From Candidatus Peregrinibacteria bacterium (GTDB taxonomy: Bacteria; Patescibacteriota; Gracilibacteria; UM-FILTER-43-11), in assembly GCA_016699515.1 (NCBI GenBank), contig CP064978.1, positions 992,001 to 1,056,000 of the forward strand: DNA of 64,000 nt, given 5' to 3'. The notes beneath the pieces are model-generated. The model was not told the DNA's origin. It worked only from the letters and a program-made list of their open reading frames with translations, and did no database searches. Below, piece by piece: positions 7,964-17,822 of the stretch (positions are counted from its first letter, which is position 1; each line of letters begins with the position of its first letter). Position numbers and translations under genes: made by a program.

Positions 7964-8724
7964 ATGTTGGTTTCTGATTTAGAATCATTGGGGCTTTCCG
8001 AAGAAGAAGCAAAAGTGTACTTAGCCGTTTTGGAGCTGGGCGGTGGCTATGTGAGTGCGATCGGCAAAAGGCAAAATTGCCGAGGGTAAACTGCTATCAC
8101 ACGCTCGGCAAATTGGTGAAACGAGGGTTGGTGAATGAACTCACCAAAAATAATATGAAGTATTTTGCGGTAGAAAGTCCGCAACTTTTGGTAAATCAAC
8201 TAGGGGAACGTTATCACAAAGCTGAAAAGCTGCTTCCGGAGCTACTATCGCTGACCAACTCGCTTTCTTACAAGCCCAAAATTCAGTATTACGAAGGGCT
8301 GGATGGCATTAAGCATATTTTTGAAGATACTTTGAACGCTCAATCCGAGATTGTGGGCTATACCAATTTAGAAGAGCTCCCCAAGGCGATTCCTGAAGAT
8401 TATTTAAAAGACTACGCAAAACGTAAAATACAAGCGGGCATTAAAACTCGCATGCTTTCGCCTTTTACCAAAGCGGCAACCGATTATTTAAAGCGTTATT
8501 ATCCTAAAGATTACGAATTGAGCCAAACCGAGGTGCTTTTTATCAATCCCGACCAATATCCGTTTGAATACGAAATCAATATTTACGATGATTCGGTGGC
8601 AATTGTTTCGCTCAATGCCAACGAACCGGTGGGCATGATCATTAAAAGCCCGCTTTACGCTAGAACGGAGCGCTCGGTGTTTAACCTAGCGTGGCTGGGA
8701 GCGACTAGTTTTGTGGCGAGATAA
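7964..8724 (+). CDS. TrmB-family transcriptional regulator 1 (frameshifted)
   Basis: About 253 codons. The N-terminus MLVSDLESLGLSEEEAKVYLAVLELG is a TrmB winged helix that loses frame at 8065-8075 (AAAAGGCAAAA); one added G restores GKRAKLPRVNCYHTLGKLVKRGL. The remaining frame, starting at 8077, carries the C-terminal effector region (YYEGLDGIKHIFEDTL). The protein is a close paralogue of the intact regulator at 34968-35729, which shows the same order and ending (FNLAWLGATSFVAR). TrmB proteins usually control sugar or stress genes; no ligand can be inferred here. It lies between Cys-rich gene A and the transposase. Confidence 0.75.
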
Positions 8725-8732
8725 GTGTCCCC

Positions 8733-9377
8733 TTATTGTTTTCCCATACTTCTGGATTCCGTTTTATGTATTCCTGAACAAGGTAGAGTTCCGCTCATCG
8801 CGAATAATACGATCATAATAACGGCTTTGCCAGCCGAAGTTTGGGTTAATATTTTTCGTATGGCGTGAGTGACTTTCGCTTTAAACCAGCGGACCGCCTT
8901 AGCAAGGGTTGTTTGTGTCCGCTGCATGGGATTATTAATGATGCCATATTGACCGGAGGTTTGGTTGATGCCAAACCCTTTTTTTAATGGCACATAAAAA
9001 TCAATGGGGAATGGGTGAATCGATTCATGATCGCCTGGAAAATCGTTAAACGTAGGAACATGATTAATCATGTTCCTACGTTTGCGTACGCGTTTGGCAT
9101 CATACGATTCACATGCCTCCTGATTGATTTTTATTATCCCATGGACGTGATCCGGCATGATCACCCATTCATCGACTTCAAACCCCTCAAAATGTTCCGC
9201 AATTTCATGCCAAATTTGGTCAACTATTGTTCCCATTTCACTTAAATACATTTGTTTATCGATGATTTTTCCCAAAAAATCCTCACGATTCTTAGTGCAA
9301 ATCGTAATGAAATAATGGCCGTCCCAAGCATAATTGTAGGATGATAAACGAAATTTCTTTTTTACTTTATAATTCAT
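8733..9377 (-). mobile_element. REP-associated tyrosine transposase (RAYT), frameshifted
   Basis: A Y1/IS200-like transposase of the RAYT class: YAWDGHYFITICTKNREDFLG near the N-terminus and the HUH-type metal motif MPDHVHGII. The 3' third loses frame twice. One base added in the AAAAA run of RKIL restores NPNFGWQSRYYDRIIRDE, which holds the catalytic-Tyr region, and a second shift restores EYIKRNPEVWENNKGT. So the gene was recently complete. RAYTs act on REP hairpins, and a family of CCCGCC/GGCGGG hairpins surrounds it. A perfect 36-bp palindrome lies inside its coding sequence. Confidence 0.82.
9048..9083. repeat. perfect 36-bp palindrome inside the RAYT gene
   Basis: The 36 bases are their own reverse complement, centred on ATTAAT, with half-site AAACGTAGGAACATGATT. 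The palindrome spans exactly 12 codons in frame and encodes KRRNMINHVPTF on both strands. Confidence 0.85.
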
Positions 9378-9449
9378 CGTTCACTTAAATACAAAAAATA
9401 AATCTAAATTCGCTTGCAACTTACCTTGGACTGAATTGAGTTGTCAAAT

Positions 9450-11677
9450 CTAAATCAGTGGCTCTTCAAATGCTTGTTCCATTTCGGGCGCTTTGTTGTC
9501 TTCGGTGAATTCGCCGGCTTCGTCCCATTTGGTCAGCAGCTTTTCAACGTCGGCGGGGTGCAGTATTTTTCTCTCGATTGAGCTACGATCTGATCCGTAT
9601 AGTCTTGTTCCACTTTGGGCGCATCGAGTGTGCGGGCCGAGAACGCTTCGCGGATTTCGCCGTTGACGGACATTTTGGCATAAAACTCGCGCACTCCAAG
9701 ATTGATGATGTCGCGCTCTTTAAAGATCGGGTTGTATTCTTGAGCTAAGATACCGGCGTCGTCCGAACCGACACGGAAGCTAACGATCGAACCAACGTTC
9801 CCAAACACGGTTTTTTGAACCACAGGCAAGAGCTGCCCCATGTACTGATGGGCGATGGTTAAATTGAGGCGATACTTGCGCGCCTCAGAGAGAATTTCGG
9901 CGAAGGTGTCGGTGGCAAAATTTTGAAACTCGTCGATGTAGAGGTAAAAATCCTTCCGATCTTCCTCGCGCATGTCGGCCCGTTGCATGGCAGCCTGATA
10001 CATTTTGGTGATGATCATTGCCCCTAAAATTTGCGCGTTTTCTTCTCCCAGCAAGCCCTTTGAAACTTTCATCAGCAAGATTTTTTCATTATCCATAATG
10101 TCGCGAATATTGAACTTGCTGTTGGGCTGCCCAATGATGTTGCGGATCATGTTGGTTGAAACCAGCTGGCCGACTTTGTTGAGCAACGGCGTGATCGCTT
10201 CAGCATCGAATTTTTCGCTCCAGGCGGCAAATTCAGATACCCAGAAATTTTTGACGACCGAATCCTGAATGCGAGAAATAATCTTTTGACGATAATTTTT
10301 ATCGGTCAGCATTTTTAAGATCGATAGCACGGTGGTGTTTGGGCTATCAAGAAGCGCGAGGGTGGTGTAACGCAACACATGCTCCAGGCGATCGGACCAG
10401 TTGTCACCGAACAGTTTTTTAAAAATATCGATAAAACCGATGGTCACCTGCATTTTATAAGCCTCACCAACGTTTTCGAGCGGGTTGAACGAGATCGGAA
10501 AATCCACGTCGGACGGGTCGAAAAGGATCACATCTTTTATGCGGTGCTCCGGAATGGTGCGCATAACATTGTCAACTAAATCTCCATGAGGATCCAAAAC
10601 AGCCACTCCTTTTCCGCGTCAAAAATCTTCTTTGATGAGGAGCTCCAAAAATTTTGATTTTCCGGAACCCGATTTTCCTACCGCGTATAAATGGCGGCGG
10701 CGGTCAGAGCGTTTGATTCCAAAATCGACGTAATTATTGTGGTAATTGGTGGTACCAAACATGGAAAGTTCGCCTTCTCCCAAGCGCGGTAAATCTTGCG
10801 GTGGTTCTGATTTTTTAGCAAGCACATGCACAATGTGGGGCGTGTGGTCGGCATTGGGAAAGTGGTACAAACTCGCAATTTCACGCGCGCTCATGGTAGC
10901 CGCACCTGCAATCGATCGCTTTTTGTAAAGCTCAATAAACGCATCATTCATTTGCAGGCGACCGGCTTGAAACTCTTGAATATCGGTTAAGCCAAACTGA
11001 TAAAAACTATTGATGATTGCGTTCAACTTTCGTTTGGCTTCGTTGGGTGCATTGGCCACATAGCCCAATCGCACCACCGCATCAAAGGGGGGTGATTGAT
11101 ATTTTTCTTCGGCTGATTTAGCGCGAACCTGCTTGATGCTTTTTTCGGATTTAGCACGAAACCAATCGCGCACGTGGAACATCTGGCGCAAGCGCGCAAA
11201 ACGCATCGCCCAACTGCGTCCAAAATGATATCCCGCGGACTCATTTACGGGCCGAATGATCATTTGCACCCATACTTGTTCGCCTGAACTGATTTTGGAA
11301 ATGACCGAAAATAAATTGGATTGGCTGTCTTCGGTGTAATGGGAGTAGTCTTTAAACGAATAAATGTCAAAAAAACGGAATGCAAGCGTGGTGCCCGCCA
11401 CACTCATTTTTTCGGGCTGATAAAGATTGGTGTAATCTTTAGTGGGCTTAATTTCGCAGTCCGGAAAAGTGGAATAAATCAGCCCTTCAATCGTTTCGAC
11501 CAAGTCATCGGGCACGGCCAAATAACAATAGGTGTATTGTTCATAGCCAAAAAACTCGAGCGAAAGTACTTTGTCTTTAATGGTGTTTTGCAAATTAACC
11601 AACACTTGTTCAAAGAGCGCCTCTTTTTTAGGATTTGCTTCTTCGCCTTGAGGAATAATAACGTGAAGGTATTTCAT
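9450..11677 (-). CDS. VirD4/TraG-like type IV secretion ATPase, interrupted
   Basis: About 740 codons. The N-terminal ~330 residues are a divergent domain; Walker A is GKSGSGKS followed by LLIKEDF. An in-frame TGA (10619-10621) then interrupts the gene and the same frame continues RGKGVAVLDPHGDLVDN. Walker B is LYIDEFQNF, and LTIAHQYMGQL follows. A frameshift near 9555 hides the C-terminus HPADVEKLLTKWDEAGEFTEDN ending at TAG 9450. Such proteins are hexameric coupling ATPases or DNA-handling motors of T4SS-like systems and are common in CPR genomes. ATG 11677 is preferred over the TTG at 11686. A strong promoter lies only about 10 nt upstream of the ATG, giving a very short leader. Confidence 0.8.
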
Positions 11678-11694
11678 AAATTGCAATTGTGCGG

Positions 11695-11723
11695 ATTGTA
11701 TCAGATTTTACTTAATTTGACAA
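11695..11723 (-). promoter_or_regulatory. promoter of the VirD4/TraG-like gene
   Basis: On the minus strand TTGTCA (11718-11723), a 17-nt spacer and TACAAT (11695-11700). The predicted start of transcription is about 11 nt before the ATG at 11677, so the mRNA would be nearly leaderless. Confidence 0.6.
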
Positions 11724-11770
11724 GACTAGTATTTATTTTTTTGTATTATTTTATTGAAGGCCGTCTTGTA

Positions 11771-11859
11771 CCCGCCTTCGGCGGATGCGGCGGGCTTCGC
11801 TAATATATATTTTTTAAATAACAGTGCTCGTCCTCCTCCGCGTACTCCGGCGGGCTTCG
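11771..11859 (-). repeat. orphan tail unit plus REP hairpin behind gene B
   Basis: One 60-bp unit (11800-11859) encodes EHCYLKNIY plus TAG with different synonymous codons from gene B's own tail. Behind it, 11771-11794 holds CCCGCC and GGCGGG arms with an inner CCGCC-TTC-GGCGG hairpin, a REP-like element. Confidence 0.7.
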
Positions 11860-13531
11860 CTAATATATATTTTTTAAGTAGCAGTGCTCGCACACCACTT
11901 TTTCCGGGCGATCGGGGGTGTAGGTGGTTTGGATGGGGTTTTGACATTCGGCGCAGGGCGGGAATAGAGATTCAATTCATGTCTCATTTCGACTCGCACT
12001 TCGTGACGCTCGTCTGGATGCAATCGCGGAATGGGAATTTGGCGATCCCGATAGAATTTTAACTCCTGCGGAATTAAGCGAAACGGGCGCCCACTTTTTT
12101 GAGATTGAATGGTCCAATTTAATATGTCATCTGGAATGGCGTCTATTTGATCGGGTAATCGATTGGCTGGAATAATCTTTTCCGTTACAGGAAATGACGT
12201 AATGAAATGGCTTGAATTAAACCCGCTCGATAATTTGCGGTTCTGAAAGTGGTTGATATTCCTGTGCAACCGATTCTTTGTATCCAAATGGACTGAATTG
12301 GGCCGGGAAAAATTCCCCCCACTCGCCGGTTTGTTTCATATGTTCAATGATTTTTGGAACGAGCGTTTCGTAATCCTCTTTGGAATATTGTTTGTTCAAA
12401 ATGCAGTATTGCTTTTGGCGAAGCCCGACACATCCAAAACAATTTTTTACATTAATACATGAATCTACATAGAGGCACTCATTCACTCCTTCGAATGAGA
12501 CGTTCACAAATGCACTTTGATAAAGCTTTGTTCCCCCCATTATTTCGTAGCAATTTTCAGTCTGATAACCAAACCGTGTTGAATCCATACAGTTCTTGAT
12601 GTCCAAGGCTACGTAACAATATCGGCAATCTTCAGCATCACTCACCTCGAAACAATTTATAGCATTTTTACAATTGGATAAATAGTTGCCAATGGAATTT
12701 TCGCAATTTTCCATAATCAGTGCTCGCTTTGGAATGCGTTCATGAAACGCTTGCACTTGGGCTTTTACCTTTTCAAATTCATTAGCACTACCCAAATATT
12801 GGGCAATTGTTGATTGATATTCCGCTTTTGTATAGGGCTTATTAAAAATGTAGTACTGCTTATTGCGTAATCCAGAGCACCCAAAACAATCGGAACAATT
12901 GCGGCAATCGTCTAAAACCAACTGTCGTTGCAATAAAAACTCCATCGAGAATAAAGAGATTGCGCGAATGAAAACATTGAAAACATTCATAGCAGTAACT
13001 GCACTGATCCACCCAATAATTATCGATACAATGGTCCGACTTGAGTGCATGCAAATTGTAGTAGCAGTTTTCGTTATAGTGGCCTCCAAAATTCATGTAG
13101 CAGTTTTTTGAGTCCGTTTCTAGGTGCGTGTACTCGCTATTTTCATTATTCGTTGCTTGCAGCGATAAATGTGGTACTTGCTGCTTTAATTCGTTCATTT
13201 GCTCAAAAAAAGAACGGCTAAAATCAAACGCTCGTCCGTAATCGAGTGCATCCCATTCATCGCTCCACCATGCCTCTTTTTTATACACTTTTACCAAGGA
13301 TGTTGGGGGGAAAATGGATACGATGGAGTCTCCGGTTTTGTCGCATTTTCGACGATATAAATAATGCTCGTTGCGCCATGCTAAACGACGGATTTGTCGG
13401 CAAACCGGACACAAGGTTGGCTCGGGAATGAGGTATTTTTTTCCGGCAATGAGCGGGCTGACTTTGTCGTAAAACGCGCGATCACTTTCGGTGACTTCAA
13501 ACGGTGATTGGCAGTTTTTGCAAGTTTTCAT
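11860..13531 (-). pseudogene. Cys-rich zinc-ribbon solenoid protein, paralogue B (several frameshifts)
   Basis: Starts MKTCKNCQSPFEVTESDRAFYDKVSP with CPVCR and the DYGRAFDFSRSFFEQM segment, then solenoid half one, GCSGLRNKQYYIFNKPYTKAEY, solenoid half two, GCVGLRQKQYCILNKQYSKEDYE and the C-terminal ribbon. Three frame changes break it: near 12925, near 12230 and at 11955-11962, where CAGGGCGGGAATAG lacks a base present in paralogue C. Length is that of an intact copy, so it is either recently decayed or misread. Function unknown. Confidence 0.7.
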
Positions 13532-13588
13532 AATTTTCGGATAGATTGCGGATAGATATCAATTCGACATCTAGTTGCTATCAATTCG

Positions 13589-13648
13589 CTAATATATATT
13601 TTTTAAGTAGCAGTGCTCGTCCTCCTCCGCGTACTTCGGCGGGCTTCG
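13589..13648 (-). repeat. orphan tail unit behind gene C
   Basis: One exact 60-bp unit: a GC-rich block followed by codons for EHCYLKNIY and TAG, in frame with gene C downstream of its stop. Beyond it lies ordinary AT-rich sequence leading to gene B. Confidence 0.75.
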
Positions 13649-15292
13649 CTAATATATATTTTTTAAGTAGCAGTGCTCGCATACCACTTTTTCGGGCCTT
13701 TCGGGGGCGTAGGTGGTTTGGATGGGGTTTTGACATTCGGCGCAGGCGCGGGAATAGAGATGGCGAGGGCTTTGGAGCTTGAGACGCTCTCGATGACGTT
13801 CTTTGGGGGATAATTGCGGTACAGGCAGGCCTTTTTTGCGATAAAATTTTAGCTCGGCACTGGTTAGGCGAAACGCACTGCCGTCGCCTTTACTAAGGAT
13901 GGCCCAATTGAGAATGTCGTCGGGGATATCTTTAATGTCATCCGGCAAACGTTCTGCCGGGATTTTTTTAAGGCCCGGGTCGAGCTGCACTTCGTAATCG
14001 GACCACTTCCATCCTTTTTGTTCCACTTGCTCTCGACTCATCGGGAAAAGTTCATTCGCTTTGGTTTCATTGTATCCGTACGGGCTGAGCGTTACCGGAA
14101 AGTATTCCCCCCACTCGCCGGTTTTCTTCATGTGCTCTATAATTTTGGGGATCAGTTCGCGATACTCACTTTCTGTGTATTGCTTGTTGAGAATCACAAA
14201 ACGACCCGATTTAAGCCCGACACTCCCAAAACAGTGGCTGGAATTTTGAACGTTGTCGCAATAGCCCATGTTATCGGATTGATAGACCATGTTGCAAAAT
14301 TTAGAAAAACGTAAATCGACCCCACTGGTGCATTCGTACACCATTTCGGACCCAGCCTGGCGCGAAACATCATAGCCGTCCTTAACTCTGTTGGTCTCCC
14401 AGCTGTAGCGCGTGTCCTCATTATTCACCACATGAAACGCTTGCGTGGCATTTTTGGAATTCACAATGTAATTCCCCGAGCAATTTTCGGCGTTGACCAT
14501 CCAGGCATCGCGTACCGGGAGCGACTGCTTGAGCTCATTGTACTTTTGTTTGAATTCGCCAAAGAAGGCACGATCGGTTTTTAGTTTTTGAATGATTACC
14601 AAGCATTCTTCTTTTGAGGCGGGTCTATTTAGGATGTGATTTTTACGACTCCGAAGCCCCACGCAACCCACCAAGCGTTTGGAATTACGACAGTCAAACG
14701 CAAAAAAGGATTCACTCACACTGTTGCACAGTTCCAGGTAGTTGGAATGGAAGCATTCATGAGAGAACATGCACTCGTAACACATTTGCATTTGCGTGCA
14801 CATCAAAAGATCGATGGAATCGGTGGAATTCATCACCCAATCACTAAAATGCACTTCTTCACAAGTTGCCAATGAACTGGCCATATAACAATTACGATTC
14901 TTGGAACTGTGAACCGTGTATTCGGAATTTTCGCTTTGAGTGTTGAAAATAGCGAGCCGTGGTACGCCTTGACGCATTTCGGCAAATTGCTCCAAGAATG
15001 GTCGGCTGAAATCAAAATCAACTCCGTAACTGAGTGGATCCCAGCTGTCGGACCAAAAACAATCGGGGCAAAGCACCGGAATAGGCTTATCGGGCGAATA
15101 GGTAGAAACGACTGTTTTTTGGCATAAATGACAGGCGTTCTTGTAATAGTTTTGGTCGTTGCGGAAAGTAAACCTTCGCTGGGCGCGGCACGGCGGGCAA
15201 TGCGATGGTTCGGGTACGCGCATTTTGGTCAGAACCTTTTGATCCTGATCGGTTAGCTCGAACGATATTTGGCAATTAACACAATTGTTCAT
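13649..15292 (-). CDS. Cys-rich zinc-ribbon solenoid protein, paralogue C (intact)
   Basis: 547 codons from ATG 15292 (MNNCVNCQISFELTDQD), chosen because paralogues begin M-x-x-C-x-x-C. The first zinc-ribbon pairs are CVNC and CPPCR, then a second set CHLC and CPDC, and the YGVDFDFSRPFLEQF segment. The two solenoid halves end GCVGLRSRKNHILNRPASKEE and GSVGLKSGRFVILNKQYTESEY. A helical stretch (IIEHMKKTGEWGEYFP) and the ribbon CAEC..CEHC follow, ending YLKNIY. No signal peptide, so probably cytoplasmic. Its function is not known to me. Confidence 0.8.
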   Translation of the reverse strand: MNNCVNCQISFELTDQDQKVLTKMRVPEPSHCPPCRAQRRFTFRNDQNYYKNACHLCQKTVVSTYSPDKPIPVLCPDCFWSDSWDPLSYGVDFDFSRPFLEQFAEMRQGVPRLAIFNTQSENSEYTVHSSKNRNCYMASSLATCEEVHFSDWVMNSTDSIDLLMCTQMQMCYECMFSHECFHSNYLELCNSVSESFFAFDCRNSKRLVGCVGLRSRKNHILNRPASKEECLVIIQKLKTDRAFFGEFKQKYNELKQSLPVRDAWMVNAENCSGNYIVNSKNATQAFHVVNNEDTRYSWETNRVKDGYDVSRQAGSEMVYECTSGVDLRFSKFCNMVYQSDNMGYCDNVQNSSHCFGSVGLKSGRFVILNKQYTESEYRELIPKIIEHMKKTGEWGEYFPVTLSPYGYNETKANELFPMSREQVEQKGWKWSDYEVQLDPGLKKIPAERLPDDIKDIPDDILNWAILSKGDGSAFRLTSAELKFYRKKGLPVPQLSPKERHRERLKLQSPRHLYSRACAECQNPIQTTYAPERPEKVVCEHCYLKNIY

Positions 15293-15375
15293 AAATTTTC
15301 CGGATTGATGCCAAATTGATCCACTTGGTAACAACGGGAAGATAATTCTACACCATTATTATCAGAAATAAAAAA

Positions 15376-15404
15376 TTGCGTTTTAGGTGAAAGCCCTCTA
15401 TTAT
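15376..15404 (+). promoter_or_regulatory. promoter of the PH-domain gene pair
   Basis: TTGCGT (15376-15381), a 17-nt spacer and TATTAT (15399-15404), about 40 nt upstream of the likely ATG at 15446. Confidence 0.5.
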
Positions 15405-15445
15405 TAGAGATCCAAGTTGCCTGTTTTAATTTTTTGGTTCACTTT

Positions 15446-15669
15446 ATGTTCTTTTGGATATTGGTGCCCTTACAAATCGGCTCCTTGATTCTGTGTTTTT
15501 AGCCACCCGATCCACCTTGGGTTATTTGTCGAAACACCGAGTGGTGGCGCATAACCGCTACTTAATGTTTGGCTTTGTACGCGTTCGTCACTTGGCTTTG
15601 CTTTACATGATTTCGGCGGTGGTTGTGGCTCTTGGCTCCATCGGCGCCTCTATGTATTATTTATTATGA
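15446..15669 (+). CDS. small membrane protein, first of a PH-domain pair (frameshifted)
   Basis: ATG 15446 opens MFFWILVPLQIGSLILCF, a membrane helix, before a stop. Another frame then reads LATRSTLGYLSKHRVVAHNRYLMFGFVRVRHLALLYMISAVVVALGSIG with a second helix. A shift in the TTTTT run near 15495 would join them into about 74 residues. The gene ends TTATGA, overlapping the next ATG by four bases, so the two are translationally coupled. Pairing with a bacterial PH-domain membrane protein is common, which suggests a partner subunit; no specific family is recognised. Confidence 0.5.
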
Positions 15670-16285
15670 GCTTTTGGCAATTCATTCTCGGCTTTGATCC
15701 CACGCAAAACGCGAGTTCCCCGGCCAACAGCCCGGCGAGGAAATTGTGCATTTGACCACTGCCCATTGGATGAGTTTGGTCCCCTTTATGTTGCAGTATC
15801 TCATTGGGGTACTCGCTGTGATTGGGTTTAATTTTTTGAATCAGCTCTACTTCCACATCGACGCTCCCACTACATTTACGATTAATGTGATCGCAGCCAC
15901 TGCTATGCTCCACATCTTCTTTTTTCGTATGTATAATTACCTGTTAAATGTGGTGATGATTACCAATATGCGCATGATCGACATCGAACAGTCGGTCTTT
16001 TTTAAGCGCGAGCGCGATGTGATTTATTTTCAAAAAATTCAAGATTTCCGCTGCCGCCAAACCGGGATTCTGCAGCGGATTTTTAAATATGGAGATTTGA
16101 TTGTGCTCGGGGCCAGCAGCGACGTTCATTACACCTTTCATTTCATTCCACGTGTGAATAAAGTGCATCACATTATGTCGGATATTCAAAAAAGCAATAT
16201 TCAATTTCCTCATTTAGAAGAACGTGCGCGCCAATACGATATTCAATATCAAATCGAAACCCAAAAGCATGGGCATGTGCATTAA
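15666..16285 (+). CDS. bacterial PH-domain (YdbS-like) membrane protein (frameshifted)
   Basis: ATG 15666 reads MSFWQFILGFDPTQ, then one missing A in an AAAA run gives a stop; repair yields KREFPGQQPGEEIVHLTTAHWM and the long remaining frame. Two membrane helices (about residues 40-110) are followed by a bPH2 domain: NVVMITNMRMIDIEQSVFFKR, DVIYFQKIQDFRCRQTGILQR and FKYGDLIVLGAS. Proteins of this group sit in the membrane with the PH fold in the cytoplasm; their ligands are unknown. Its stop overlaps the end of Cys-rich gene D on the opposite strand. Confidence 0.7.
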
Positions 16286-17667
16286 TGAATTGATTTTAAA
16301 TAGCATCCTTCGCACACTACTTTTTCGGATCGGTCGGGGGCAATAACCGTTTCGATCGTTTTTTGACATTCCATGCATTCTCGCTTAAACAACGTGCGAT
16401 GCTTGCGCCATTCGTTGCGCGCCAAAATTCTACATTCATGGCATTTGCGAGGAATCGGTAAATTTTGTTTGCGATAAAATGCGAGTTCTTGCTGAATGAT
16501 TTTGTAATTCCGTCCGCATTCGGAACAGGCCAGCACTTGCCCAATAATGTCGTTTTGCACTTGGCTAATATCGTCGGTTTTAGGCTTATGCCTCCAAAAA
16601 TATCGGTACAATTGTTCATACAGTTATCCGTGTAAAACTGATCGGCTCCCTCGTACGAATTCACGCATCCGATTGAATGGATGGGCATCGGGAAGCACTC
16701 ACAATTTTCGTACCCTTTTTCTTGATTCACATAATTGCAATCCATCGCATCCTTAATTTGGTAACCTCCCATGACGTATTTGCAATCGCGAGCATCCGTT
16801 ACTTCGTAAGAATCCACGCAATTTACACAATCGGTTAAAAAATTTCCGGTGGAATCAATCACGGTTCCGCGTTTACGCATATCGGGATAGGTGGCCTTTT
16901 CGATCATTTGAAAGAAATGCGCTTTGGCTTTTTCTAAATTACTGTAGGACGACATCGGGAATTCCTTGAGTTTTTCAAAGTACTCTTCTTTGGAATATTG
17001 CTTATTGGCAATGCAGTATTCTTTGTTGCGCAACCCAAAACACCTAAAGCAGTTGGTCAGATTGCGACAGTCCATCAAAAACGCGGAATCGGAACATTGT
17101 TTGGAGAAATAGGCGAAGCTGGTGTTGTGCATTTGCTCACAAAAAACGGTTTCGTAGGTGAGCTGTCCGGAAATGAGTAAAAGGTTGTCGAGACTGTCTT
17201 TGGAATGCATGGTCCAAACACCGTACATACAGTTTTGATTGAAATCGGACGAGAACAGCAGATAGCAATCCTTTAGGTTCGTGACACAATTGGTGTATTC
17301 ACTGTTTTCATTTTTATGCTGCAAAAGCGCAATGCGAGGAACGCGTTTTCGGAGCTCCGCTAATTGATCAAAGAAAGAGCGATTCGGATCGTAATCCATT
17401 CCGTAATCCATCGGATCCCAATCGTCACTCCACCAACAGTGAATGCAGTACACCGGAAACTCGGTATTTGGCGGAAAATTGGCAATGATCTTTTTTTTCA
17501 CACAGGCTACAAGTGCGACCAAAAAGGGTGCGCTCGTTTCGCCAGGCAAGCCGGCGTTGCATGCGACATTTTGGGCATAAGGTTGGCTCCGGGACGTCCA
17601 TTTTTTGGTAAAAGGCGCGGTCGGAGTCGGTAACTTGGAATGGCGATTGGCAGTTTTTACAATTCAT
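16282..17667 (-). pseudogene. Cys-rich zinc-ribbon solenoid protein, paralogue D (shortened, frameshifted)
   Basis: Begins MNCKNCQSPFQVTDSDRAFYQKMDVPEPTLCPKCRMQRR and has the full first solenoid half (CFRCFGLRNKEYCIANKQYSKEEY). In the second half it jumps from NNCTDIFGGIS straight to KTDDISQVQNDIIGQVLACSECG. About 80 residues are therefore missing, including the second CILNKQY cap and the EHMKKTGEWGEFFP helix. Frameshifts lie near 17500 and 16600. The tail is CMECQK..CEGCYLKSIH, unlike the common EHCYLKNIY, and no 60-bp tail units follow. A decayed or internally deleted array member. Confidence 0.7.
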
Positions 17668-17683
17668 AATTCGTATGGTTTAT

Positions 17684-17817
17684 CGTATTGAGAGTCGTAT
17701 GGTTAGTCGTCTTGAAGGCCGAATAGATGGTTGTATTGTGGGCCACTATACGATACACGATTCGATCACCATACGACACACAATACGGCCTCCCCCGCCT
17801 TCGGCGGATGCGGCGGG
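17684..17817. repeat. long inverted repeat and REP hairpin between D and E
   Basis: Twenty-base arms at 17684-17703 and 17768-17787 (CGTATTG-aga-GTCGTATGGT and its complement) are paired except at two central positions and enclose 64 nt. Directly after, 17794-17817 is a REP-like element with CCCGCC and GGCGGG arms and an inner CCGCC-TTC-GGCGG hairpin. It ends at the stop codon of gene E. Confidence 0.7.
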
Positions 17818-17822
17818 CTTCG

